The notes: generated by a model not told the origin, from the letters alone. A stretch of 64,000 bases of DNA from Nocardioides astragali (GCF_024436375.1 NZ_JAFMZM010000005.1:186001-250000); one strand, 5' to 3'; positions 1 to 9,168 are shown, counted from the first letter of the stretch. Numbers and translations: made by a program.

Positions 1-1
1 G

Positions 2-955
2 ACCCTCCACGACGTGCGTCCCGCGCGAAGCCGCGACCTGGCTGCTCTGGCCATCCCACACACCGAAGGACCCGGCTTCGTCATGGTGGCCGGGGACCCG
101 CCCGTCGCGCACGTGCGGGTCGGTCTCTCCAAGGGCCACGCCGTGGTCGAGGGCCTGCACGGGGACCCGATGATGGGGACGTCGCTCGTCGAGGCCGCGT
201 GCGGGCGCCTGGCAGCGCGGGGGCAGGGGCAGGTGCTGGCCGCCGCGACCACGACGGAGGTCGGGACGTTCTCCCGGCTGGGGTTCGACGAGATCCCGGC
301 CGACGAGCCGGTGCCCGGCCACCTGGCAGAGGTCCACGAGGACGCCGACCTCGTCCTGATGCGCCGGGTCCTGCGGCGCCACCGCACCGCTGAGGAGCTG
401 GCCGGCTTCCTGCCCACGCTCGACGCGTCGCCCCGGGACGTGGGCGTGCTCAGGGCCGTCATCAGCCGTCCCGCGACGGGGGAGCGCGAGGTGCTCGAGG
501 TGGGTCACCTCGACGTCGTCGACGGCCTGGTGGGCGACACGTGGAAGGCGCGCGGCAGCCGTCGTACGCCTGACGGCTCCGCTCACCCCGACATGCAGCT
601 CAACCTCATGAACCACCGACTCGTGGAGTTCCTGGCCCAGGACCCTGAGCGCGAGGCGCTGGCCGGCGACCAGATGTTCATGGACCTCGACCTCTCCCAC
701 GCCAACCTCCCCGCGTGGAGCGAGCTCCACATCGGCGGCCCCGAGGGTGCCGTCATCGTGGTGACGGACCAGCCGCACAACGGGTGCGGCAAGTTCATCG
801 CCCGCTACGGCAAGGCCGCGATGGCGTTCGTCAACGGGCCGGAGGGCAAGCCCCGACGGATGCGCGGACTCTGCGCCAGGGTGGTCCGCCCCGGACCCGT
901 CCGGCCGGGTGACGAGGTGGTCGTCGTACGTCCCTCCGGCAGCGGTGGGGCGTGA
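2..955 (+). CDS. GNAT-like / MOSC-domain protein, 5' end outside the window
   Basis: The frame is open to the window edge, and the first readable residues resemble the beta-1 strand of a GNAT domain, so the true start probably lies a few codons upstream; the first in-window start codon is GTG at 14. The first ~110 residues look like a partial acetyltransferase fold. Residues ~145-310 resemble a MOSC domain, with the conserved Cys in PHNGCGKF and a final Arg/Val-rich strand. MOSC proteins bind sulfur or molybdenum cofactor, or handle reactive thiols. The specific substrate cannot be read. Its stop overlaps the region just before the next gene's start, so the two may be co-transcribed. Domain assignment is by motif only. 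Confidence 0.7.
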   Translation, partial: TLHDVRPARSRDLAALAIPHTEGPGFVMVAGDPPVAHVRVGLSKGHAVVEGLHGDPMMGTSLVEAACGRLAARGQGQVLAAATTTEVGTFSRLGFDEIPADEPVPGHLAEVHEDADLVLMRRVLRRHRTAEELAGFLPTLDASPRDVGVLRAVISRPATGEREVLEVGHLDVVDGLVGDTWKARGSRRTPDGSAHPDMQLNLMNHRLVEFLAQDPEREALAGDQMFMDLDLSHANLPAWSELHIGGPEGAVIVVTDQPHNGCGKFIARYGKAAMAFVNGPEGKPRRMRGLCARVVRPGPVRPGDEVVVVRPSGSGGA

Positions 956-1002
956 CGGTTCCCACACCCATCGGCCCTCACCCCCGTGGGAGTATGCGGG
1001 CC

Positions 1003-2811
1003 ATGAGCGACGAAACTACCCGCGAGTTCACCACCGTCGGCGTGATCGGCCTGGGCACGATGGGCGCCGGCATCGCCGAGGTGTTCGCGCGCAACGGCTA
1101 CTCCGTCATCGGCGTCGAGGTCAATGAGACCGGGGTCGAGCGCGGCCGGCAGCACCTGGAGCACTCCACCGGGCGCGCCGTGAAGCGAGAGAAGATGACC
1201 GAGGAGCAGCAGGCCGAGCTGCTGGGCCGGATCACCCTCACCACGTCGATGAGCGACCTCGCCGGCGCCGACCTCGTGATCGAGGCCGTCATCGAGTCGA
1301 TCGAGCTCAAGAAGTCGATCTTCCGGGCGCTCGACGACGTCGTCGGCCCCGACGCCATCCTCGCCACCAACACGTCCTCGCTCAGCGTCACCGAGATCTC
1401 CACCGCCAACTCGCTGCCCGGTCGCGTGATCGGTGTCCATTTCTTCAACCCCGCACCCGTGCAGGACCTCGTGGAGATCATCCGCACCGTCGTCACCGAG
1501 CCCCATGTCCTCGCCGACGTGCAGCGCGTGCTGCGCGACCTCGGCAAGGATCCCGTCGTGTGCGGCGACAAGGCGGGCTTCATCGCCAACACCCTCCTCT
1601 TCGGCTACCTCAACCACGCGGTGGCGATGTACGAGGGCAAGTACGCCTCGCGCGAGGACATCGACGCCGCCATGCGCTTCGGCTGCGGCTATCCGATGGG
1701 TCCGCTCGCGCTGCTCGACCTGATCGGCCTCGACACCGCCTACGAGATCCTCGACACGATGTACAAGCAGGGCCGCGACCGCCTGCACGCGCCGGCCCCG
1801 ATCCTGAAGCAGTACGTCACCGCGGGGCTGCTCGGTCGCAAGTCGGGCCGCGGCTTCTACACCTACGAGGCCCCCGACTCACCAGTCGTCGTCGCGGACG
1901 CGCAGACCCCCAGCGAGGACGACAAGCCGCAGCTGCGCCACGACATCAAGCTCGTCGGCGTGGTCGGCACCGGCACGATGGCGTCCGGGATCGTGGAGGT
2001 CTTCGCGAAGGCCGGCTACGACGTCCTCTTCGCCGGCCGCGGCCAGGACAAGGTCGCCGGCGTGGTCGCCGCGATCACCAAGAACTTCGACAAGCAGATC
2101 CAGCGCGGGCGCGCCACCGAGGAGCAGAAGACCGAGGTGCTGGGCCGGGTCCGCGGCACCACGTCGCTCGACGACCTCAAGGACGTCGACATCGTCGTCG
2201 AGGCGATCGCCGAGGACCTGGCCGTCAAGACGACGCTGTTCGAGAACCTCGACGAGATCTGTACGGGTGGTCGAGGAGGGGCGGGCGCGATCCTGGCGAC
2301 CACGACGTCCTCCTTGCCGATCATCTCGATGGCTCGGGTGACCAAGCGTCCCCAGGACGTCATCGGCATGCACTTCTTCAACCCCGCCACGATCATGAAG
2401 CTCGTCGAGGTCGTCTCCACCGTCGCCACCGACGAGGCCGTGACCGAGACCGTGCTCGCACTGTGCGACCGGGTCGGCAAGGTCGCGGTGAAGTGCGGTG
2501 ACCGCGCCGGCTTCATCGTCAACGCCCTGCTCTTCCCCTACCTCAACGACGCGGTGAAGATGCTCGAGGCGCACTACGCCACGGCCGACGACATCGACAC
2601 CGCGATGAAGCTCGGCTGCGCGCTCCCGATGGGGCCATTCGAGCTGCTGGACGTGGTCGGCAACGACGTCTCGCTGGCGATCCAGAAGGAGCTCTACCTG
2701 GAGTTCCGCGAGCCGGGCTTCTCCCCGGCGCCGCTGCTGGAGCACCTGGTGACGGCCGGTTACCTCGGTCGCAAGACCGGGCGCGGCTTCCGGGACTACA
2801 GCGCCCGCTGA
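1003..2811 (+). CDS. Tandem-duplicated 3-hydroxyacyl-CoA dehydrogenase
   Basis: This 602-residue protein is two complete NAD-dependent 3-hydroxyacyl-CoA dehydrogenase units head to tail. Each has a Rossmann glycine motif (GLGTMG at ~16-21; GTGTMA at ~321-326), a catalytic-His strand (HFFNPA at ~146 and ~457) and a C-terminal helical 3HCDH domain. It should oxidise 3-hydroxyacyl-CoA (such as 3-hydroxybutyryl-CoA) in beta-oxidation or a butanoate pathway in the cytoplasm. ATG 1003 was chosen because GGGAG lies 10 nt before it; ATG 994 is only 1 nt from that site and GTG 952 has no site. The second unit carries a short Gly-rich insertion (GRGGAG) before its TTTSSL motif that the first lacks. The gene is convergent with the next one. 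Confidence 0.9.
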   Translation: MSDETTREFTTVGVIGLGTMGAGIAEVFARNGYSVIGVEVNETGVERGRQHLEHSTGRAVKREKMTEEQQAELLGRITLTTSMSDLAGADLVIEAVIESIELKKSIFRALDDVVGPDAILATNTSSLSVTEISTANSLPGRVIGVHFFNPAPVQDLVEIIRTVVTEPHVLADVQRVLRDLGKDPVVCGDKAGFIANTLLFGYLNHAVAMYEGKYASREDIDAAMRFGCGYPMGPLALLDLIGLDTAYEILDTMYKQGRDRLHAPAPILKQYVTAGLLGRKSGRGFYTYEAPDSPVVVADAQTPSEDDKPQLRHDIKLVGVVGTGTMASGIVEVFAKAGYDVLFAGRGQDKVAGVVAAITKNFDKQIQRGRATEEQKTEVLGRVRGTTSLDDLKDVDIVVEAIAEDLAVKTTLFENLDEICTGGRGGAGAILATTTSSLPIISMARVTKRPQDVIGMHFFNPATIMKLVEVVSTVATDEAVTETVLALCDRVGKVAVKCGDRAGFIVNALLFPYLNDAVKMLEAHYATADDIDTAMKLGCALPMGPFELLDVVGNDVSLAIQKELYLEFREPGFSPAPLLEHLVTAGYLGRKTGRGFRDYSAR

Positions 2812-2817
2812 GCCTGG

Positions 2818-3279
2818 TCAATCGAGGCAGAACTCGTTGCCCTCGGGATCGGTCATCACGATGTGACCCGCGGTCATGGGCGGGGACGGCTCGTGCCGCT
2901 CGACCCGGGCCGCGCCTAGGGCCACCAGCCGCTCGCACTCAGCCTCCAGCGCGGCCATCCGCTCCTCGCCCTCCAGCCCCGGCGCGGCGCGGACGTCGAG
3001 GTGCACGCGGTTCTTGGCACTCTTGCCCTCGGGCACCCGCTGGAAGAACAGCCGCGGCCCGTCACCGTCGGGATCCTCGGCCGCGGACGCGGAGTTCCAC
3101 TCCGACTCCGGCACTCCGACCTCGGCGAGGAAGGCGTGCCAGGCGTCGAACGGGTCCTGGCCCGGCTCGAGCTCGCGTCCGGGCGGAGGCGGGTTGCGGT
3201 AGCCCATCGCCTCGGCCCAGAAGCGGGAGAGTGACTGCGGGTCGTGGGCGTCGAAGGTCACCTGGATGGTCCGGCTCAT
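2818..3279 (-). CDS. VOC / glyoxalase-superfamily protein
   Basis: The 153-residue protein has the betaalphabetabetabeta signature of the vicinal-oxygen-chelate fold: an N-terminal strand with FDAHDPQSLSRFWAEAMGY and a C-terminal strand HIVMTDPEGNEFCL, typical of actinobacterial glyoxalase-like proteins. A substrate cannot be assigned. ATG 3279 follows a GGGGA-containing leader. The reading frame stays open upstream toward the LuxR gene, but the family's usual start matches this ATG. It ends 6 bp from the convergent dehydrogenase stop. Confidence 0.75.
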   Translation of the reverse strand: MSRTIQVTFDAHDPQSLSRFWAEAMGYRNPPPPGRELEPGQDPFDAWHAFLAEVGVPESEWNSASAAEDPDGDGPRLFFQRVPEGKSAKNRVHLDVRAAPGLEGEERMAALEAECERLVALGAARVERHEPSPPMTAGHIVMTDPEGNEFCLD

Positions 3280-3377
3280 GCGGGGTCCCCGCGGCGTTGT
3301 TCGGGGGAGCGCAGCGGAGGAGAAGAACGTCGTGGGGTGCTCATGCGTCCATCCTGCACAGGCCCACCGACAGTCGG

Positions 3378-5807
3378 CTACAGCGCGAGGTGCGTCTGCT
3401 CCATCACGAGCGCGGCCAGCCGCGCTCGGGTGTTGATGTCCAGCTTGCGGTAGATGTGCGTGAGGTGCGCGTCCACCGTGCGGGGGGACACGAAGAGCTC
3501 CTCCGCGATCTTCCGGCTGGTCAGGCCCTGGGCCACCCGCTGGGCGACCAGCTGCTCGGCCGCCGTCAGGGCATCGAGGGGCGACGGACCGGCGGGCGCG
3601 CCTCCGGTGAAGAGCGCCGTCGCGGTCCGGACGCCCTCGGGCGTCAGATCCCCGTCCACGATCCAGCGGTCGGGGGCGGTGTGTGCCGGCCGGACGTGGT
3701 GGGCCGCGGCGTACCCCCAAGGGGCTGCGAGACGCGGCGCACGGACGGCGGCCGCCGCCGCCGCGACCTGGCGCGCCTCGCGCATGCCGCGGTGCTGCGC
3801 CACGGAGGCCAGGCCGTCGAGCGCGTCGGCGACGCGCAGCGGCATCGGCATGGCCGCCGCCTGCTCGAGGGCAGTCAGGAACGTGGTGGCGGCCTGGTCG
3901 TGGTCGGCCTGGGCGAGCAGGGCGCGCCCGAGCAGCAGCCGGGCCTCCACCGCGTCGCGCCCGAGGCGGGCGGAGTCGGCCAGCGCCACGACGTCGGCTG
4001 CCAGCCCGGCTGCCCGGCGGTTCTCGCCCCGCGCGAAGAGGTCGCGAGCATCCTGGGCCAGCACCGGGAGGCGCACCGCCCAGGGGAGCGTCTCCCGGTT
4101 GACCGGGCTCGGCTCCCAGTGGGGATCCAGGCTGCGCAGCATCGTCTCGGCGAGGAGGCCGACCCGGTCCTCGGCCAGCTCGCGCGCTTCCGCCACCACG
4201 GCACGCGTCGCCGCAACCGCCTCGGCCACCCGCCCCTGCTCGAGGGCGATGCGGGCGAGCAACGTGCGCGCGGAGAGATCGATCCACCGCTCGTCCTGGG
4301 CGATGCGCCCCGGCATCGCGTCGTTGGCGGCGGCAGCCGCTTCTGCGAAGCACGCACGGGAGACGTAGACGTCGGCCAGCGTGCGGGTGGCCTGCCGGCG
4401 AATGGACCCATCGGGGTCGAGGTCGATGGCGCGCCGGGCCTCGGCCTCCGCTCGCCTCAGGTCGCCGGCGTCGAGGTGCATCTCCGCGCGGATCGAGGCG
4501 GTCTTGGCCAGCTGCTCCTCGGGCCGCTCGGCGGCGGACGCCTGCTCGTCGGCGCGGTCGAGCAGCCACAAGCCCTCATAGGTCCCACGCATCTCCGAGG
4601 CCGCGATGCCGGCTCGACGCGCGACCTGGGCCCCGATCGCCGGCGGGCCGTCGCCGCTCGTCAGCGCACCCTCGAGGATCTCCAGCGCTTCGCGGGCACG
4701 CATGGAGGTGTAGAGCGAGCCGTAGATCCGATTGGCGACGCTGTAGCCGGCCGCTCGGGTCTCCGGATGGGCGCACGCGGTGAGGACCGCCTGGCGCATC
4801 GCGGGCAGGTCGGCGAGCCACTCGGCGTCCGCGGCGCCGACGTTGTCGTGCGCCGGGGCGTGGTCCTGCGCCCACCTCAGGAGTCCGGCCTCCACTGCGG
4901 CGACGTCCCCGGGCCCGGCCAGGGCGCGCGCCCGCCCCCTGATGGGGGAGAGCATGTCGAAGCGTCCTCGGGAGTCCACCTCGAGCAGGCTGCGCCGCAC
5001 GAGGTTGCCGGCCAGCTCGGCCGCCTCGGGGACGGGGAGGGCGAGCACCCGGGCGAGCACGCCGAGGCCAGCCGGGAAGTCGAGGACACCGATCCGCCGC
5101 AGCGCGGTCGCGCTCGCGTCATCGAGCAGCGCGTGTGCGGAGTCGACCGCCTGGTCGAGGCTCACCGTGGAGATGGCGTTGCTCAGGCCGACCAGCGCCG
5201 ACTGCACGGCGACCTGCTCGATCAGCAGGGGCAGGCCGCCGGTGGCGCGCAGGAGTCGGCGTACCTCGGTCGCCTGCGTGGCGAGGTCCACCCGCTGCCC
5301 ACCGGCCGAGCGGATGCACCGCAGGAACAGCTCGACCGCCGGCCCCTCCAGCGGAGAGCGCGCATGGGGCACCGGCAGCGGGCCGACACGTACGACCGAC
5401 TCGTAGGGCTGGCCGGCGGTGGTCCGCGCCGTCACCACGACGCGTGCGTCGGTGGTGCTGTCGAGCAGCGCCTGGAGGACCGGACCTGCGCCGGTGGCGT
5501 CGAGGTCGAGACCGTCCAGCACGAGGAGGCACTCGCGACCGTCCAGGGCGCGGCTGAGGGCTCCGCTGAGCGAGTCGCCGGGCGCAGTCTCCGACCCGAG
5601 GCTCTCGAGCGCGGCGACGAGCACGTCGTCGAGGCTGTGCAGGTTGCGCGCGTCGACCCACGAGGCGCTCGCGTCGGCGGCGGCGTGGCGTACGAGGAGG
5701 GTCTTGCCGCTTCCGGGCGGCCCGACCACCGTGACCCAGCGGGACTCCGCCATCGCCTCGACCAACGCGCGCTGGACGTCGTCGCGACCGAGGCACGGGG
5801 ACAGCAC
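3378..5807 (-). CDS. LAL-type LuxR-family transcriptional regulator with NTPase domain
   Basis: About 809 residues. The N-terminus carries an AAA/NB-ARC-like ATPase (Walker A GPPGSGKT at ~29-36; Walker B-like LLVLDGLDL). The middle is a helical TPR-like sensor region, and the C-terminus is a LuxR helix-turn-helix (LTAAEQLVAQRVAQGL, then SPRTVDAHLTHIYRKL). This is the MalT/LAL architecture of large ATP-dependent activators, which bind DNA after sensing a ligand or partner. No ATG lies in a suitable position. GTG 5807 is chosen because LGRDDVQ, the usual domain start, follows at once, but there is no clear ribosome site. The open frame continues ~1 kb further upstream without a plausible start. 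The 225-bp gap to the divergent gene holds a small hairpin at 5903-5927. Confidence 0.85.
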   Translation of the reverse strand: MLSPCLGRDDVQRALVEAMAESRWVTVVGPPGSGKTLLVRHAAADASASWVDARNLHSLDDVLVAALESLGSETAPGDSLSGALSRALDGRECLLVLDGLDLDATGAGPVLQALLDSTTDARVVVTARTTAGQPYESVVRVGPLPVPHARSPLEGPAVELFLRCIRSAGGQRVDLATQATEVRRLLRATGGLPLLIEQVAVQSALVGLSNAISTVSLDQAVDSAHALLDDASATALRRIGVLDFPAGLGVLARVLALPVPEAAELAGNLVRRSLLEVDSRGRFDMLSPIRGRARALAGPGDVAAVEAGLLRWAQDHAPAHDNVGAADAEWLADLPAMRQAVLTACAHPETRAAGYSVANRIYGSLYTSMRAREALEILEGALTSGDGPPAIGAQVARRAGIAASEMRGTYEGLWLLDRADEQASAAERPEEQLAKTASIRAEMHLDAGDLRRAEAEARRAIDLDPDGSIRRQATRTLADVYVSRACFAEAAAAANDAMPGRIAQDERWIDLSARTLLARIALEQGRVAEAVAATRAVVAEARELAEDRVGLLAETMLRSLDPHWEPSPVNRETLPWAVRLPVLAQDARDLFARGENRRAAGLAADVVALADSARLGRDAVEARLLLGRALLAQADHDQAATTFLTALEQAAAMPMPLRVADALDGLASVAQHRGMREARQVAAAAAAVRAPRLAAPWGYAAAHHVRPAHTAPDRWIVDGDLTPEGVRTATALFTGGAPAGPSPLDALTAAEQLVAQRVAQGLTSRKIAEELFVSPRTVDAHLTHIYRKLDINTRARLAALVMEQTHLAL

Positions 5808-6032
5808 CCGCTGAATGTATCTCGCCGCGAAGGAGAGATAGGTAGGACTACGGATGCTGGCACCCGCATGTCTGCGGGAGTCTTCTCGTACGCCGAGGGC
5901 GACGGGACCGCACAGGGGACGGTCCCGCAGCCCGTCGGCCGTCTCTATGAGCAGGTCGCGCGTCGTCGGGGGTCGATGCGCGGCCTGCTCTTGTGCTGCC
6001 CGGACCTTGCCGCCGCTGCGTAGTCTGTGGCC

Positions 6033-6794
6033 ATGGAACTCGTGCTCGTGCTGGTCGTCCTCGGCGGGCTCACGGCCGTCGCTGTGGCCGCCGGCAAGTC
6101 GGGCAAGAAGCGCCAGCTGGCCCGGACCGAGGCCGAGGTCGCTCCGGTCAAGCGGCTGGCCGAGGAGGACGTCACGGCCCTGGGTGTCGAGCTCCAGGAC
6201 CTCGACATCGACCTCGCCGGTGAGGAGCTCGACCCGGGCGCCAACGCCGACTACCAGCGCGCTCTCGACGCCTACGAGTCCGCCAAGGCCGCGGCAGCCG
6301 CCCTCACCCGGCCCGAGGACGTCAGGCACGTCACCGAGATCCTCGAGGACGGGCGCTATGCCATGGCGTGCGTGCGGGCCCGCGTCGCCGGCCAGCCGCT
6401 GCCGCAGCGGCGTCCACCCTGCTTCTTCGACCCGCGCCACGGGTTGTCCGTCGCGGATGTGCCGTGGGTTCCCCCGGGTGGCGCCTCGCGCGACGTCCCG
6501 GCATGCGCCCTGGACGTCGAGCGGGTGCGGGCCGGTGCCGAGCCCGACATCCGCAAGGTGATGGTGGGGTCGCGGCGCGTGCCCTACTGGCAGGGCGGCC
6601 GGGCCTACCAGCCCTACGCCCAGGGCTACTTCGGTGGCTTCGGGCCGATGGACTGGATGTTCATGGGCATGTTGTTCGGCGGCGGCTTCGACGGCCTCGG
6701 CGAGGGGATCGGTGCGATCGGCGAGGGGGTCGGCGACCTCTTCAGCGGCATCGGCGACGGCATCGGCGGCCTCTTCGACGGCTTCGACTTCTAG
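6033..6794 (+). CDS. Membrane-anchored protein with Gly-rich C-terminus, function unknown
   Basis: About 253 residues. A hydrophobic N-terminal helix (residues ~1-20, rich in Leu and Val) is followed by a charged, helical stretch, a Cys-containing segment (PPCFFDPRHG ... VPACALDVERV) and a C-terminal tail full of Gly and Phe (FGGGFDGLGEGIG ... DGFDF). The two Cys are in a layout seen in other uncharacterised actinobacterial proteins. ATG 6033 is used; an in-frame GTG at 6027 is possible. It lies 4 bp before the next gene, suggesting co-transcription. No enzymatic motif is visible and no function is proposed. Confidence 0.75.
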   Translation: MELVLVLVVLGGLTAVAVAAGKSGKKRQLARTEAEVAPVKRLAEEDVTALGVELQDLDIDLAGEELDPGANADYQRALDAYESAKAAAAALTRPEDVRHVTEILEDGRYAMACVRARVAGQPLPQRRPPCFFDPRHGLSVADVPWVPPGGASRDVPACALDVERVRAGAEPDIRKVMVGSRRVPYWQGGRAYQPYAQGYFGGFGPMDWMFMGMLFGGGFDGLGEGIGAIGEGVGDLFSGIGDGIGGLFDGFDF

Positions 6795-6798
6795 CCCG

Positions 6799-7569
6799 GT
6801 GAGCCTGCACACGACGGTCCTCGGCGACCACGGGTCGACGATCGCCTTCTGTCACGGCCTCTTCGGCCAGGGCAAGAACTGGACGCAGATCGCCAAGGCG
6901 CTCAGCCCCGACCACCGCGTCCTCCTCCTCGACATGCCCAACCACGGCCGTTCGCCGTGGACGGAGACCTTCGACTACGTCGAGCTGGCCGACATGGTGG
7001 CCTCCCACCTCGAGCCCGAGGCGCCGCTGGCGCTCGTCGGCCACTCGATGGGCGGCAAGATCGCGATGTGCCTGGCCCTGCGCCACCCCGAGCTGGTCGA
7101 GCGCCTCGTCGTCGTCGACGTCGCCCCGGTGACGTACGCGAGTGGGCGGGAGTTCGTCGGCTACATCGACACCATGCGCCAGATGGACCTCACGACCCTC
7201 GAGCGGCGCGACCAGGCCGAGGAGGCGCTGCGCGAGGCCGTGCCCAACCCGGTGGTGCGCAGCTTCCTGCTGCAGAACCTGCGCCGCAGCGACGACGGCT
7301 GGCACTGGCAGCTCAACCTCGACCTGCTCGGCGAGGACATGGACGGCCTCGTCGGCTGGCCGGACGAGAAGCTGGGCGACACGTCGTACGACGGTGCGGT
7401 GCTGTGGGTGGGCGGGGCCGGCTCCGACTACATCTCCGACGAGCACGCCGCGGAGATGGACCGGCGGTTCCCGCGCAACCGACGGGTGCTCGTCAAGGGC
7501 GCCGGGCACTGGGTGCACTCCGAGCAGCCCGAGGTGTTCCTCGAGGTGCTGCGCCGGTTCGTGCGCTGA
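6799..7569 (+). CDS. Alpha/beta hydrolase, YbfF/ABHD11-like esterase
   Basis: The 256-residue cytoplasmic hydrolase has the oxyanion-hole HG pair (~19-20), the DMPNHGRS motif, the nucleophile elbow GHSMGG (Ser ~83) and a late GAGHW (His ~237). These are the layout of YbfF/ABHD11-type esterases acting on short-chain or acyl-CoA-like esters; the physiological substrate is unknown. GTG 6799 gives the usual family N-terminus (SLHTTVLGDHGSTIAFCHG). It starts 4 bp after the preceding stop. The following gene is convergent. Confidence 0.88.
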   Translation: MSLHTTVLGDHGSTIAFCHGLFGQGKNWTQIAKALSPDHRVLLLDMPNHGRSPWTETFDYVELADMVASHLEPEAPLALVGHSMGGKIAMCLALRHPELVERLVVVDVAPVTYASGREFVGYIDTMRQMDLTTLERRDQAEEALREAVPNPVVRSFLLQNLRRSDDGWHWQLNLDLLGEDMDGLVGWPDEKLGDTSYDGAVLWVGGAGSDYISDEHAAEMDRRFPRNRRVLVKGAGHWVHSEQPEVFLEVLRRFVR

Positions 7570-7591
7570 CCCTGCCAGTCAGGCTGACAGG

Positions 7592-8128
7592 TCAGGCCTT
7601 CTGCCTGGCCCGGTAGGCGGCGACGGCCTCGCGGTTGCCGCAGGTGGTCGAGCAGTAGCGGCGCGAGCGGTTGCGCGAGAGGTCGAGCACGACGTCGTCG
7701 CAGTCGTCGGCGGCGCAGCGCGCCAGGCGCGACATCTCGTCGGCGCGGACCACGTCGACCATCGCCATGGCCGTCTCCACGACCACCCGCTCGTCGAGGG
7801 GGCGGTCCGGGTCGACGGCGTGCAGGTGCCAGTCCCAGTGGTCGTGGCGCTGGAGCTGGGGGAGGGCCTTGGCCTTGGCCAGCATGCCGTTGACCATCTC
7901 CGCGGCGTCGTCGCGCTCGGCCAGGAGCAGGGCCCTCAGAGCGGGCCGGAGGCGGCGTACGGACTCGAGCTCGGCGGGGGTCGCGTCGTGACGCCCGGTG
8001 TAGGACCAGGACTGGAGGAAGGCGGACAGGTCGTCGACCGAGCCGAGGGGCTGCCCCGGCGCGTCGGTCGAGTTCACCAGGGCGACCGCTGCCTGGAGCG
8101 CCGCGTCGGTGTCATCCGTGAAAAGCAC
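7592..8128 (-). CDS. ABATE-domain / CGNR zinc-finger regulator
   Basis: The 178-residue protein has an N-terminal ABATE-type stress-sensing domain (~10-125) and a C-terminal CGNR zinc finger with CAADDC and YCSTTCGNREAVAAYR, giving four Cys to bind Zn. CGNR proteins are putative DNA-binding transcriptional regulators. GTG 8128 is the start. It lies 7 nt past a TAATGT hexamer read on the minus strand, so the mRNA is probably leaderless. It is divergent from an EamA exporter and shares one inverted-repeat control region with it, which makes control of itself and the exporter the likely job (inference). Confidence 0.85.
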   Translation of the reverse strand: MLFTDDTDAALQAAVALVNSTDAPGQPLGSVDDLSAFLQSWSYTGRHDATPAELESVRRLRPALRALLLAERDDAAEMVNGMLAKAKALPQLQRHDHWDWHLHAVDPDRPLDERVVVETAMAMVDVVRADEMSRLARCAADDCDDVVLDLSRNRSRRYCSTTCGNREAVAAYRARQKA

Positions 8129-8129
8129 G

Positions 8130-8163
8130 TTGACACATTACACGAGCACGTCCTAATGTCATG
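8130..8163. promoter_or_regulatory. Overlapping divergent promoters built on one inverted repeat
   Basis: On the plus strand TTGACA (8130-8135) and TAATGT (8154-8159) are 18 bp apart. On the minus strand ATGACA (8163-8158) and TAATGT (8140-8135) form the mirror image. Each -35 is the other promoter's -10, because the arms TGACAcATTA and TAATGTCA are near-inverted. The expected start points fall on or next to GTG 8128 (minus) and GTG 8167 (plus). An autoregulatory operator for the CGNR protein is the natural reading, by inference. Confidence 0.65.
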
Positions 8164-9168
8164 ACCGTGACGGCTATGACACATGACACGACCTCGTCCC
8201 GGACGGCCGTCGGCCTGCTGCTCGCCTTCGCGTCCGCCACCACGTTCGGGATGTCCGGCGTGCTCGCACGTGGTCTGATCGACTCCGGGTGGAGCGCGGG
8301 TGCGGCGGTGACGGTGCGCACCGCGATCGCCGCGACCGTGCTCATCGTGCCGGGCGTGCTGGCGCTCCGCGGACGCTGGCACCTGGTCCGCGACAACGCC
8401 GGCCTGGTCACGATCTACGGCGTCGCGGCGGTGGCCGGCGCCCAGCTCTGCTACTTCTACGCCGTCACCTACATGCAGGTGAGCGTCGCGCTCCTGCTCG
8501 AGTACACCGCGCCGGTCGCCGTCGTGCTGTGGCTGTGGCTCAGGCACGGTCACCGGCCCTCTCGCCTCACCATCCTGGGCGCGGCGATCGCGGCCGTCGG
8601 CCTGGTGCTGGTGCTCGACGTGGTCTCCGGAGCCGAGCTGAGCACGGTGGGAGTCCTCTGGGCGCTCGGTGCGATGGTCGGTGCCGCGACCTACTTCGTG
8701 ATCTCCGCCGACGAGAGCAACGGGCTGCCCGGGATCAGCCTGGCCGCGGGTGGGCTGCTCGTCGCCGGCGCCGTGCTGCTCGCAGCGGGTGGCCTGGGGT
8801 TGTTGCCGCTGCGTGCCTCCACCGCTCCCGCTGTGTACGACGGCCACGCCGTCCCGTGGTGGCTGCCGGTCCTGGCCCTCGGCCTGGTCACCGCGGCGTT
8901 CGCCTACGTGACCGGCATCGAGGCCGGTCGCCGACTCGGCAGCAGGCTGGCCTCGTTCGTGGCGCTCGGCGAGGTGCTGGCCGCCGTGGTCTTCGCGTGG
9001 CTGGTGCTCGGCGAGCTGCCCCGCCCGATCCAGCTGGCCGGCGGCCTGCTCGTCCTGGCCGGCGTCGTGGTGGTCAAGCTGGGGGAGACGCGCGCGCCAC
9101 TGGTGGCCGAGCCCGAGCCCGAGCCGAGGCCGGAGCCGGAGTCCGTCAGCGGGCGTCCTGCCGCTTGA
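8161..9168 (+). CDS. EamA/DMT-family transporter
   Basis: About 335 residues with ten predicted membrane helices in two EamA repeats, and a charged tail of repeated Pro-Glu/Arg-Pro pairs (EPEPEPRPEPE). DMT exporters of this size (RhaT/YdcZ group) move amino acids or metabolites out of the cell; the substrate is unknown. ATG 8161 is the outermost start but lies only 2 nt after the -10 hexamer. Translation more likely begins at GTG 8167 (leaderless) or ATG 8176. Its last 23 bp overlap the convergent permease gene. The divergent CGNR regulator probably controls it. Confidence 0.88.
   Translation: MTVTAMTHDTTSSRTAVGLLLAFASATTFGMSGVLARGLIDSGWSAGAAVTVRTAIAATVLIVPGVLALRGRWHLVRDNAGLVTIYGVAAVAGAQLCYFYAVTYMQVSVALLLEYTAPVAVVLWLWLRHGHRPSRLTILGAAIAAVGLVLVLDVVSGAELSTVGVLWALGAMVGAATYFVISADESNGLPGISLAAGGLLVAGAVLLAAGGLGLLPLRASTAPAVYDGHAVPWWLPVLALGLVTAAFAYVTGIEAGRRLGSRLASFVALGEVLAAVVFAWLVLGELPRPIQLAGGLLVLAGVVVVKLGETRAPLVAEPEPEPRPEPESVSGRPAA

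Noticed and set aside
5903..5927. Hairpin CGGGACCG / CGGTCCCG as an attenuator or riboswitch
   Set aside because: Only an 8-bp stem without conserved core or expression platform; it may be a weak terminator or chance in 70% GC DNA.
3231..6023. Long open frame on the plus strand opposite the LuxR gene
   Set aside because: It is an antisense shadow of a GC-rich gene; the product has no recognisable domain and biased Arg/Gly composition, while the minus-strand frame has an ATPase and a LuxR helix-turn-helix.
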